64,000 nucleotides of DNA from Antedon mediterranea. Taxonomy: Eukaryota > Echinodermata > Crinoidea > Comatulida > Antedonidae. Of the stretch, positions 11,001 through 25,200 are shown piece by piece. Each line of letters starts with the position of its first letter. Within the stretch, counting starts at the first letter, position 1. The stretch covers positions 36,578,501-36,642,500 of the forward strand of contig NC_092672.1 of NCBI RefSeq assembly GCF_964355755.1, in the 5' to 3' direction. The translations under genes and the position numbers were made by a program. The notes under the pieces are model-generated. The model was not told the DNA's origin and searched no databases. It was given only the letters and a program-made list of their open reading frames with translations.

Positions 11001-14000
11001 TCACATAAAGTTTGGTAGTGTGGACAGAGCTTGTAATACTTTGGCTAGATTTGATTCATGTGTCTGTTTAAGCCATATGTTTTACGCAAGTGACAATATT
11101 GCAGTTTTCACCAAATAATTATTAATCACATTAAAATGATTAATGGATATATTGTTTAATATTATTTATATAATTATAATTGTGTGTTTTTTTAAACAAA
11201 TCATTATTTATTTATATTTTAAGGTGTTTTCAATCAAAAAAAGTATTGGGATGTGTTTACTGAGTATGCGAAGAATGGACCAAATGACGTACTATGTCGT
11301 GTTACCGTCGCAAACCGAGGACCAGAGACAGCCACAATTCACGTCCTTCCACAGTTATGGTATCGTAACACGTGGATTTGGGGTTGTACGCATGAAGGAT
11401 GTACAATGAAACCTAAAATGGCCATGCAGAAAGACGGAAAGGTTCTCTGCTCTCATGAAAGTCTCAGTAAGTTTACATTGAATTTGTTTGTGTTGAAAAT
11501 ACAATAGAACTCCTATTAAGCTCTGTCAAACTTTATGTGACAACAAAATGTGATGTGCCCTTATATGGACATGATGATGTCATATCACTACCATATTTGG
11601 GCACATTACACTTCTTTTGTCAAACTAGTTTGATAGTGTAGAGAGCTTTTTTCAACTATAAATTCCAATTTGAATAACAAACTATCACTACCATATTTGA
11701 GCACATCACACTTTTCAGGTAGTTTGTTAGTGTATATAGAGTTTAGATGGGACCCAACAAAGTGTTCTCCTAATAGGGTGTCCATTGGTCATTTCATTTA
11801 AGAAAGTCTTGTGTGTCCAGATGGCAACAAACCTCATGTCTTTGTTTTATTATAATGATGATAATTAATAAATTTACATTTATTTTTTTTAACAGAGAAG
11901 TTTTACTATGTGTGCGACGCTGGACCAGATGGGAACAAGCCTAAAGTTCTTTTCACAGAAAACGAAACAAATATGGAACGCCTTTACAGCGTTGACCACT
12001 ACACAAAGTTTTTCAGAGATGCATTCCATCGCTATGTCATAGAAGGTATTGTATTTATATATATTAAATGGTTGAGTATTTGCCTAAAAGTTGAAATATT
12101 ATAAAACTATATGATATTACATTGTGTTCCTATAAAACACAACACAACATATTCGTCCTATCGAAACAAGCGCTTATAGTACATTGGATTTACAAGATAT
12201 GATTTACATATTGCAGCATAATTAGAAAAACTTGTATTTATCTATATATAAATTTACGTAAGGGCAAAATTCGGTAAATCGCGCCTTACTTCTAGAATTT
12301 TTACTCGATGGTATATAAAGTTGGTTCCTACTTTCGGTACTGATTTTAACCACCTGATGTAACCCTGTTTACTAATTCAATTATGTTAGATAATTAGTTA
12401 TTGACGATTAAAACGAATTTAGGTTCAACGATTTGCCCCAAATAGGGGTGTTTTTCGATCGTGGTATACATTGTCTAATGGATGTCCATCTTGAAAAATA
12501 CCCGCCACAAAAATGCGAGGAGGCTTCGCATTTTCCTATCTCCTCCTATGATAATTGTTTTTAATAGCTGAAAACCGGTTGAACAGCTGGAGTACAGTAT
12601 CATAATGTTGAAGACAGGCCGATTTTCTTAAAAAAATACTATTTTGATGGATTTAATATACGATTATACAAATGTATTGATTTGCGATGAATGGAACATC
12701 CCAATCTCTCAGTCTGCCAGAGTTTGGTTTAACACAAGTAGGTAAATTTATGAGCCCTTGGTTTAACACATACGGTAGGTAAATATATGGGCCCTTTGAG
12801 AATAAACTTGCAATACTTTGACAATACTGTAAATACCTATTTTAATAAAACTATTTTTGGTCCTCATCATTTGAATCGAACATTTCTTACTGTGAATGTT
12901 CGTACTGTTAGATGTAATATGACATGCAATTTGGCTCTTAGCCACGAGTTGTAATTTTGGTCGATTTTTTTGATATTTGAAATAAAAAAAACTACCATCT
13001 AGTTATTAGTAATTACTACTAATGTAAGAGTAGATACCTTAGTGTATAGATACAACTAGGTCAATATATTTATCTAGTGTGTATCCACCCTAAAGGCAAA
13101 CCAAAGTGTATATTAAAATGAAAGTATTCTGTACTTTTTAAACTAATTTTTAATTAACGTTTGTTGGAAATGACAAGAAACGAATCTATCAATGCAAATA
13201 AGGATATGTCGGTATTTTTTATGTCTTTATAATTTATATTATTATTGCAGCTATGCCTGAAGCAAAAAATCAACCTATTATACAAAATAGGATTAAATCA
13301 TTCACCTATTAAATGCAAATCCTGCTTTCTGAGAATTCATTTCCATTTGTTTTCATTTACATCTATTTATTTTTATATTTAATGTGTATATGCAAAATAA
13401 CTTATTTAATTGATTAATATAATTATTTGAGTCTGCGTCTTTCTACTGAAATACTCAGTAACGTAATAGATATATATCTTGACATAAACAATTTGCAAAA
13501 AAGATAAGTGTAATGTTTTGTAGACAGAGCTATAAATATATATAAATACTGCATATACATCTAAAGACAAGTTACTGACAAAATGACAACACTGTCGGTA
13601 TATCAGTGGCTGGATATCAATGGAGATACAAATAAAATAAGCATTGAAAAAATGACAATGCTGTGGGTATCAGTGGCTGGATCTCAATGGAGATACAAAA
13701 TAAAATAAGCATTGAAAAAATGACAATGCTGTGGGTATCAGTGACTGGATATCAATGGAGATACAAAATAAAATAAGCATTGAAAAAATGACAATGCTGT
13801 GGGTATCAGTGGCTGGATATCAATGGAGATACAAAATAAAATAAGCACTGAAAAAATGACAATGCTGTGGATATCAGTGGCTGGATATCAATGGAGATAC
13901 AAAATAAAATAAGCACTGAAAAAATGACAATGCTGTAGGTATCAGTGGCTGGATCTCAATGGAGATACAAATAAAATAAGAAAAAAGCTAAATCAAAACA

Positions 14001-16225
14001 ATAAAGTAAAACAGCCAGAAAAATTAGCAGAGCTTTTGGGCAACACTAGCCCCTCATCAGTGCAATGAGAGTACAGAATTGAGAATATAAAGCACATTAC
14101 TGGTGACGATATATATAACTTGCTAGTCTGGGCTCCAGACGGAGTTTTTTCTTAATATTAGTAAAAATATAAATATTTTTGCACATATGGCGTTTCATAC
14201 GTGTATTACTTGAGTTTGGATACTCCAAACTGTATTTTGTATTTTTAGACAAAAATCGCGGTCGAAATAAAAACAAATAAAACAATACAGACTTGGGGCA
14301 AGTCTAATAACTTGCATACATTTGATTCTTTCAGATGAAGTTAGTGCAGTTGATGCAAGACAAAGAGGAACAAAATGCGCCCCTCTGTATAAATTAGAGG
14401 TGCCAGCAGGTGAAGAGCGTACCGTTAAGGTGCGGTTTATGGCCCTAGATGAGGACCCCGGAGAAGGAATGTATTTTGGGGAGGTGTTTGATAAAATCTT
14501 CAAAGATAGAATTCAAGAGGCAGATGACTTTTACTCAAAGGTATAGTGCAAGTCAATTGATTGAACCACTGCTTTCAAACATGGTAGGCTAAACCATACT
14601 ACATTGCCACATGGATGTAAAAATCTATCAAATTTATATAATTGTGAAACTGACGATTTCATATTCCAGTATCCTTTTCTTTACCCCTTTGAAATTCAAC
14701 TTAATAACAATAATAATTTATTTGGAGTTTATACTTTTACAACAGTGGTACTCACCCAATAGGAAGGTGCATACAAAAGAACAACAATATAAACAACAAC
14801 TTGATACAGTAAACAACAATTAAAAAGGTCAATAAACTAATTTCTAGGGACCATATCAAAACATGTGACTGTAGTATCTGTAATACCATTTATTTACAGC
14901 AGCAACATTGATGATCCCTTTTGAATTGTAAAAAAAACCCCAATACAAAATGAATTGCGCCATGGTAAAGTATGCCTAAACCCACTAACACCTAAACATA
15001 CAGAACTATCAATAACAATTCATTTTGGTATAAGTTGTTTGCTAAACAACAGACTTTTAAGGAAGAAACAGGAATGTGTTGATATAAACTTGTATATTTC
15101 AGATAATTCCAGTTTGTAATAAAGAACAGTACAGAGTAGCCAGACAGGCGTACGCTAGCCTTCTGTGGAGTAAACAATTCTACCATTATATTGTCAAGGA
15201 TTGGCTGAACGGAGACAAAGATCAACCCACGCCTCCTGAAAGTCGTCTGAAAGGAAGGAACACCGAGTGGAAACATCTATTTAATAGAGATGTTGTCTCA
15301 ATGCCTGACAAATGGGAATATCCCTGGGTAATTTATTTTTCTATATTCCAAGTGTTAGTCCCACCCCATATACATAGTTTTTCTCCAAATTCCGTATTTA
15401 GGCCCCTGGTACTATTATACTTACATTTATGATAAATAAAAAGGGAAGAAATGTTATCTAGAACCCTGACTAAGTTGTAGCTTAGTGAATTTAATTGTGT
15501 GTCCTGTAAAGTGGATTGCCATCTCTGTGGAGGACAATGTCAGTCTTGGTGATCCTTGTCTGTTCCTGGCTGAAATTTAGATCAGTATTACTGTCATGGA
15601 TCGAAAGTTTTTTTCCGTTTTGCACTATTGTGTCAGTTGGAATAAGATTTTTTCCATATTAAAAAGTACTGTGATGATAATATTTGTATTTTCTGACACT
15701 CAATCTATTTTCTTCTTTCAGTATGCTTCCTGGGACTTGGCATTTCACATGATCCCATTCGCACGGGTTGATCCAGATTTTGCAAAAGAACAGCTGCTTC
15801 TTTTTCTCAGAGAATGGTACATGGCACCAAATGGCCAGGTAAAAAATCTGATATTTTTAGATTTTAATTCTGATATTAACAAGAAAACCTGCAAGCTTTG
15901 TGATTATTATTTCCATATTTCGTACTGTATTATCATAAACATTCATTTCTATTAATGGAATTAGGTTATGGTGCTTGGCTACCCATTCAAGGGTCCTGGG
16001 TTCAAGTCCTCCCAAAGACTTGTAATAAGACTTTGTTTATGTAGAGCATCTTGTGTATGTGTATGTTTGTCTTGTGAACAGGATTGCCACCTTTAAAGAT
16101 AGTGAATGAATTTGCCTAAATATATATAATAAAAAAAATAACAATAACAAATTAAACTAGAAAGCCACTCCGAGAGGGCATACCTCCGCCTACTGTAAAA
16201 TTCTCCTACATAAGATTTCTCCGGT

Positions 16226-16260
<35 letters not shown>

Positions 16261-19200
16261 GTGTGTCTTAATGCTGTTTGTGATTTAGGCTAATTTCATT
16301 ACAAGCATGTGTATGCGAGTTTGGTGTAATGGTTTTGTAACAAGCCTTTCAATTAACAATAGCTTCAGTTGACTAACAATAGAACAGCAACGCGAAAATC
16401 AAACGAGTGAATTTGAAAAGAAATAGGTTTTTTAAACTACTCGCATCAAAAAACGTGCACATTAAATCAAATTATGTTTTAAAATTACAAATCACAAATT
16501 ATAACTCTTGCCTCTTGTTAAAAAATGAAGTATTTTGGACAAGTAGTTCTCGAGAAAATGGAATTTCACTTTATTTGTTACTTTAAGACTGCTCGCCGGC
16601 TTTTGAAAAATTCTTTCCTATCTTTTAACACTAGCAGGTCTAAAAAAGTATACTAAAAAGTGGTCCAGAATTGGGACTGTGGTCCCAAATGGTCCCAAAA
16701 TTTAATGGAATGGTCCTTGACCACATATCTATCTGTCTATTTATTTTGGTAAAGATCTTGTAATTACTTTTTGAGTAATCCTGCTAACAAACAAACAAAC
16801 AAACAAACAAATGAAAGCACTCAGAAACTGAGTGAAGTACTTGGCAAAATATATCCACTGACTGGGAGCATGTTGAAAGATACAATTTTTGCTTTAGGTA
16901 TTATCTTTACATGGTTAAAATACTGATAAGGTTAATAATTTGTTTAAATAATTTTTAATGCAAACAATTCCGGCATTGCAACAATGACCTTTCTAAAATC
17001 AAGTTTGACCAGAATAATGGTCGAGGAGTGTCTTGAAGCTGTACCGATTTGCGGCGCCTCTGCCTTAACCCATGTAGTAATATATCAATTTACCTGAAAA
17101 TCAATAGACATGTTCTGTAAGTATATACCTGATGAAATAAGGAAGGACACACGCTGGTGCTAACAAAACTACTTATCAACTTACAATAGTTTAATTTGAA
17201 TAACAATAGAACAGCAACGCCAAAAACAAACGGGTGAATTTGAAAAGATATAGGTTTTTTTAAACTACTCGTATAAAAAAGCTGGTACACTGAATCAACT
17301 TTTGTTTTAAAATTAAAAATCACAATTTATAACTCTTGCCTCTTGTACAAAAATGATGTTTTTTGGACAAGTAGTTCTCGAGAAAATGCAATTTCAGTAC
17401 ACTTGTTACTTTAAGACTGCTCGCCGGCTTTTGAAAATTGTCTCCTATCTTTTAACACTAGCCGGTCTGAAAATAATATCATTTTTGTTATTTGTGAAGT
17501 TATTAATAAACCAATTTTGTTGATTTTCAATAGGCATGGTCTGCCAATATATACCTATCTACACCCAAAAATTCAGAACGATAACTTGAAAACTGTAGGC
17601 GCTATCTTGCTAACATTAACAAACAAACAAACATACAAACATACAAACAAAGTGAATACTATACTTGGCAAAATTCTTTTTTGCCAAGTAACAAACAAAC
17701 ACACAAACAAACAAACAAACACACGCTACCGATTACATATACCTCCTTGGCGGAGGTAAATCAAGAAGAAAAAAAAACGATTAATAGTGGATAATAACAA
17801 TATACAGATATGATAATGATTATTTTATATATTGTTGTTGTTTAGATGCCAGCATATGAATTTGCCTTTGGAGATGTCAACCCTCCTGTGCATGCATGGG
17901 CTGTCTTCCGTGTCTTCAAGATGACTGGAAAACGAGGTGAACGAGACAGGCAATTTCTAGCCAGATGTTTTCAGAAGTTGCTTCTCAACTTCACATGGTT
18001 AGTGCATTTTATTAGTTAGCTTCAATACAAAGGCTTGGCTGGAATTTAGACCACCTAGAACCAACCTGAAATCTGTGCCCAAAGGCTTGGCTGGAATTTA
18101 GACCACCTAGAACCAACCTGAAATCCGTGCCCAAACGCTTGTCTGGAATTTAGACCACCTAGAACCAACCTGAAATCCGTGCCCAAACGCTTGGCTGGAA
18201 TTTAGACCACCTAGAACCAACCTGAAATCCGTGCCCAAAGGCTTATCTGGAACCAACTTCCTCATTCCATCCGTTGCACTCCATCCCCTTTCCAATTCAA
18301 ATCTCTCCTGAAAACTCACCTATTTCAATAGTTATTCTTTTCATGTTACGCTGTGAGCGCTTTATAAATGTTCAATATTATTATTATAACGGCAAAATAC
18401 TTTCATCTTGAATTTAAGAGTTGAAAAAATATTTATTTTTATTTTAGGTGGGTCAACAGAAAAGATCCAGATGGGAAAAATATCTTTTCAGGTGGATTTT
18501 TGGGTCTTGACAACATTGGAGTGTTTGATCGTTCACGGCCCTTGCCTACCGGTGGAACTCTAGAACAGGTTTGTTAATTGTTAAACTGCAAATTTTAGTA
18601 ATGCCATTTATGGTCAGTGTTTAGTTCCTGAGCACTTATTTATTAGCTTTTACGACAGAAATTATATATTCTTTTTCTGACAGGCTGATGGTACAGCATG
18701 GGTAGCATTCTTCTGTGTCGTCATGCTTGACATTGCCTTAGAGCTAGCCCGTACTGACCCAAGCTACGAGGACATGGCCAGTAAATTCTTTGAGCATTTT
18801 GTATCCATTGTTGATGCCATGAATCAGATGGCGGGAGGAGGAGGTAATAATGGTTTAATATTCTATGTGTTCTAAAGTTTTGTCAAAGAGTGTGATGTGC
18901 CCAATTATAGTTGTTATATGCCTAAATATGGTAGTGATATGACATCATCATGTCCATATATGGGCACATCTCATTTTTTTTGTCATATAAACTTTGATAG
19001 TGTAGACAGAGATTTAGTTTGAGAGTTGGAATACATTTTATGTGAGACCTGATCACTCCAGTTTCTAAGATGATTATTAACTTAACTAGTTTTTAGTTTA
19101 CTTGCACTCAATATTGATTTCATTTATAGGTCTTTGGGATAATAATGACGGATTTTACTATGATGTTTTGCGTACTGATACGTGTACTCAACCAATGCGC

Positions 19201-22200
19201 ATCAGGTCAATGGTAGGATTGGTTCCGCTCTTTGCCTCTTTGACGTTAGATGAGGCTGTCACTTCCAAGATGCCTGGCTTTAATAAACGTCTTCAGTGGT
19301 TTATGAAGTACAGACCTGATTTATCATCTCAGGTATAAAACATAATATAATAATAATAAAATAATATATAAGATTTCTAAAGCGCACATATCCACTTGTG
19401 TTCCAAGGCGCTGTGGGCTAGATGTTATACTTTCAAAACATGCTTTTTCCCTAAGGGTCTCTTCATGTCCTGCAGCCACTTACGGTGCTCTCTCTTCTGT
19501 CCACGACACAGTGGCTGAGTGTGAACTAGTACACCCCCCTACTCGTCTCAAAAGATATACTTTAAAGTGCACACGAGCAATGCGTGTACACTGGAGCTAC
19601 GATTTATAGCCTTTTTCTGAGAAGACTTTACCACCAGAACCATGGAGCGAGTGACCCTCGAACCGATGTTATGGCTGTATAACGGTTCCACTGTCTTAAA
19701 GGCCAGGTGTGGGCAAAAAATTTCTATTGATCATACATTCCAATAATTATCGATCTATAGTTTCCCCTATGTTTCATAATTTTTGGGATTTTATTTGTGT
19801 TACACGAGTTTGTTGAAAATAAGCACTTTCTTATCAGTGGGGGGATAGTTCAAATTACACAGTAAAATCTCTATTCGTTTGTACACACATTTTGTAAATA
19901 GAGAGGCATCTTAAAAAGCTATGAAAAATAAACGGTGTGGTAAAAATAATCAGATGACTAAATATAGGTAATGTAACTTGAATATTACATTTCTGATATT
20001 TTTATTCAACTTCAGATTTTTATTTTCATGCTATAGCAAAAATTATCGACCGTATATCCACCATCTTTTTTCACCGTCTAGGGAGTCACCAGACATGTTA
20101 TTACATTAGGTTAACTACCTAACTACTGAAAAAAAGTCTTCCTGGTTTTTATTGAAGAATTTTGCCAAATTTTGTATTTGACCATATTAAGTGAAATTCA
20201 TGTTTTTTCGTCTCGATTTCTGTTACAAATATTTGATTTATGTACAATTAACCAAATATTAAATTTAAAATTCATGCCTGTACCTGAGCTTTAACCACTC
20301 AGCCATTCACTCAAACCAACATATATTTACTATTTTCCAATATTACAGATAGCCAAATACGTTAGGTGTATACAGTGAACTCCCCCAATGCCAGACAGGT
20401 TTGAGCTGGCCTAATATTTCTGGTTTTCTTGAAACCTTTTGATCTATAATAAAAGACTGGTATTGGGATAGTTTCTGGTTTTCAGAGAGTTAGGAGAGTT
20501 GACTGTACTATTCTTGAATTATTTATTTAATTATCAGCTTAATTTTTTTTTTCAGATTGCTTACATGACTTCTGATGGTGAAGTTTCTGGAAGACATCTT
20601 CTTGGTATTCCGGATAAAAAGAAGTTAAAAAAGGTCTTGGCCTACTTACTGGATGAGAATGAATTCCTCTCAAAGTATGGTATCCGATCTCTTTCAAAGG
20701 TAATATTCATGATTCAAGTTAGCAGAATTCTCTGATAGCAATACTATTATTTGTAATCCTTTCATTTCCCATAACATCAACATATTTTTTAAACCGATGT
20801 TTCCTTTTTGTAGGCTCATGCGGATAAACCATTTACGGTGAATGTTGGAGGAGAGGAGTACAAGGTTGATTATGTACCTGGTGAATCAAGTACCTATCTC
20901 TTTGGAGGTAATAGTAACTGGCGAGGCCCTATATGGCTTTGTGGTGAGTTATTAGTTTTTACTTTTAATTGACATCCGTACCAAAGTGGTATGAAATGAT
21001 GATTGAATGATTTAGTGGAGTTCATTGGTTGTTGCCAGTTATCTTTTTGTACCAGCTTATTGATGAAACTTTCATTTTCTTAAGATCTGTCTACACTATC
21101 TAATTAGTTTGACAAAAAAAAGTCCAAATATGGTAATGATCATCATGTCCATATATGGGCACATCACATTCTTTTGTCACATAAAATTTGATAGTGTAGG
21201 CAGAGCTTAACATACAAAGTGTGAATGTGTAGAAAGACTGGCTACCTTGTAAATAACATGTCCTAATGGAACAAACATTCCTAGAGTTCTCCAAAGCTCT
21301 TCAGTATGGCCATATAGTATAGGTTGTAGTTCAATTCAGTTCATTTATTCAAATATGGATGAACAATAGTATACAAGATATTTTAAGACATTCTTTTTCC
21401 AATTTTTAAAATTACATTTTCTACAATAACTTTATCGTATGTCTATTTTAATTTAAGAATTGTCGGTTTTTGTATTGTGTGTGTGTGTGTGTGACAATTT
21501 GAATTAATTGACTGAATAAAAAAATTGCCTATTTTTTTATAGTGAACTATTTAATAATCGAGGCACTGGAAAGATACGATTTCTTCTATGGAGAAGTATT
21601 CAAAGTAGAATGTCCAACAGGCTCTGGAAACCTAATGCGATTGAAGGATTGCGCTAAAGAGATCTCTAGACGACTCAGCTCACTGTTCCTACCCGATGAG
21701 AACGGGCGTCGACCATGTCATGGAGAGAACGACATGTACAAGGACGATCCAAATTGGAAAGATCTCATTTTGTTTTATGAATATTTCCATGGTGATAATG
21801 GAAGAGGCTGTGGAGCAAGGTAAGTAAATGTATTATTAGCTCTCTCTACTCTATCAAACTATTTTGACAAGTGTGATGTGTCCAAATATGGTATGGATAT
21901 GCTCAAATATGGTATGGATATGGTCAAATATGGTAGTGATATGACATCATCATGTTCATGGGCACATTACATTTGTTGTCACATAAAGTTTGATAGTGTG
22001 GACAGAGCTTTAGATTGTTCATTCATTGTGCAGTAGAACCCTTGGGACACCTTGAGGACCTAAAAAAGTGTCCTTTAAGAGATGTGTCCCCCAGTAGCGT
22101 AATACAGAGGCCTGAGGCATCTGGTTTAGGAAAAGTGGCCCTCCAAGTTCCAACGCGTGAGGCCTTGGGCGTTTTGAGCCTTTTCTGCATATTTTAATGC

Positions 22201-25200
22201 CTGTTTTTTCCTCTGGGCACAGCTCATGGGCCTTCATAAGCCTCGGGGCCCCTTGGTTTAGCCATTGAGGGATCATAGCTGTTACGCCACTGGTGTCCCC
22301 TGAATAGGCGTGGTTCTACCTGTAATTCTCAGCATATTTTTCCAAATAACTTGGGTTATAACCTGGTTTGAGTAGTGTGAATTCAATTTTGTATTAAATG
22401 ACCAAAGGTTTCACAGAGAATCACTAGGAAATCTTGTAGAAACAACACACAAACAAGAGCTCTAGTATTCAGAGTTGTTGATTTGCTAATGTGCTTAAAC
22501 CAACCATAGTTTTGCCAAAACAATGCATCCACCGCGTTCCATCGCGTTCCATCTTCAATCAAATGCCAAAGACTAGGCCATGCCAAACATTTTAGTGCTT
22601 GGGTGTAGATCAGTATAGATGGCGCACTCTACAGGTGTGTTTTCCGTCGTGCAATATTTAGGTGTTGCTCAACAATTTGAGTATACACTGTAGTACTGTA
22701 GTTGTTGATATGGGAGAAAATTATGCAAGGCATGTGATACCAAATAGACCAATCAAATGACTATGATACATTTTCAGTAGGTGTGTTTTAGTAGAGTTTT
22801 AAAATATTTATTTAAAACTCCCTGGTTTTAGTGTATATTAGTTGTGTACAATAACAATAGTTAGTACTACTCAAAGTGCATGCATTATGTCATGTTACAG
22901 TCATGTGACCAATCTGTGACCCATTTATCAGCTTCAAGCCGCAAACTTTTCATTTGTGGTGTTGTGAAACTAATCATCCTGAACTATAAACTGTGAATAG
23001 GCCTATAGTGAGATTTTGTTATTGTGTTCACAAAAAGAACACAGTAAGGGGTAGAACACAAAGCACTTCTTAGTTGGTGGGAATATTTTTCCCATATGGT
23101 TAAAATACACCTTCAAATCTTCAAATACCATGTTAAGCTCTTTCTACGATATCAAACTTTATGTGACAAAAAAGTGTGATATTCCCAAATATGGAAGTGA
23201 TATGCACAAATGATAGTGCTATGACATCATCATGTCCATATACACATCACATTTTTTTGTCACATAAAATTTGATAGTGTAGACAAGGCTTTAGAATTTG
23301 TAAATTTGTTCAAATATGAATTTAGGTGTTTTAATAATACTTTACCGTATGCTTGATCATTGTTATTTTATTTTGGTTATTAACCTTCAGATTCACATTC
23401 TTTTGTCACATAAAATTTGATAGTGTAGACAGAGCTTTACATACAAAGTGTGAATGTGTAGAAAGACTGGCTACCTTATACGGCTTTACCACGTTGAAAC
23501 ACCGGTTCTCGTCAGATCACCGAAGTTAAGCGACGTTGGGCCTGGTTAGAGCTTGGATGGGAGACCATCTGGGAATAACGGGTGCTGTATACGGAGCTGG
23601 GGTCCCGTTAGGCATTTGAAATCAGCACTGCTGACTCTTATGGCAGCCCCTGCATCTAGTATCTGCCTCAGACCTCTGGTCAAGGTGGGCACTGGACGAG
23701 AGAAGCCCTTGATCAATGTTAGGACCAATCAAGGTGCTTTAAACAGTCCTGGCTTTGTTTGTATCAAACCTGTTAGTGGCGGTAATTATCGCTATCGTTT
23801 CGATTAAATAAAATAAAAAAAATTTTAAAAAATAAAAATTTGACAATGTTGTGCAATCAGAACTTGTGTGGGATTTATTACACACAAATGTTTAAAACCA
23901 ACGCCAGCAACAATTTATACACTGGTCATTTTGAGTAGTCCCCTGACCTTTTGGCATCCCTCCGCTTCTAGCTAGTTGACAATCAGAAGTATATTGTAGT
24001 ACCAGAAAAGAGTGAATTTAGAGAACAATAGCAATTTTATTAGATTAACATGCTTCAACGGCTCATGTCGAGTTTTCCATGTAATTTCACTCTTCCATGG
24101 TAGTACAGACAAAATAACCGTTTTAACAGGGACTACCGATCAGGGCTAACAATGAGGAAAAGCTTGTATCTTGTCTGGACACGAATAAATCTCCTTAACC
24201 CCTGATTACACTAGGCAAATTGGTTATCCGCACTTGGCGGATAACCCCTTGTTATTGTCAGGATCTTTTTTTTTTTTTCCTTTGGATTAAAAATGTTTCA
24301 CAAAAAGTTACGCACGCACGCGCGTTTAAAATTTAAAGATACGAAAAATCAATTTCTAAGCAAGTTTCTACGAGTTTCATGTCATTTTGAGCATATTTTA
24401 ATTTACCATTTTTCAAATTGTGATGACGTCATCATGTTCAAAAGCGCGAATAACTTTGGTCACCTATTTTCACCTATTCTGCACTGTATGTAGTACGTAT
24501 ACAGTATATAGTCACTAGTGTATACTGTATATACTTAGACGTGACACAAAATAGGGAGCACACTTAACATTTTTTCAATGGCATAATCGTTTTTCTGTGC
24601 GCAATATTCTAACGTTTGACGTGAACGTGGCGTTTGCGCTGCGGATAACCTAACTCGTCCGTAGTGACAAGTTCAAATCTAATTAGTTCTTTTTTTTTGT
24701 CAAGATTATTCAAAATCTTTTCACTTTATAAAGCATTTTTAAGATAGAGCGTTTTAACAAGGACTACCGATCAGGGCTTACAATACAAGTAAAAAATTGT
24801 ATCTCGTCTGGACGTTACTAAATCCATTTAACCCTTTTTTACACTAGGCAATTTTTTTGTTTTTTTGTCAAGATTAGTCAAAATCTTTTCACTTTATAAT
24901 ACATTTAAGATAGAGCATTTTAACAAGGACTACCGATCAGGGCTTACAATGAGTAAAAGCTTGTATCTTGTCTGGACGTGACTAAATCCCTTTAACCCCT
25001 GTTTACACTAGGCAAATTTCTGTAGTTCTTTTTTTTTTTCAAGATTATTCAAAATCTTTTCACAATTTTTGTATTGACGTTTCATAATGAAATATTACAA
25101 TACATAAAAGGAAGTTTAATTATTATATATATTAATAATGAAACTGAAAACTATTCATTTATGTACTCTCAGTCACGCATCTATTTTTCCAATTATTATT

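Noticed and set aside
23476-23595. Functional 5S rRNA gene
   Set aside because: Substitutions and a missing base in conserved regions, no T-run terminator, and continuation into a SINE body with an A-rich tail.
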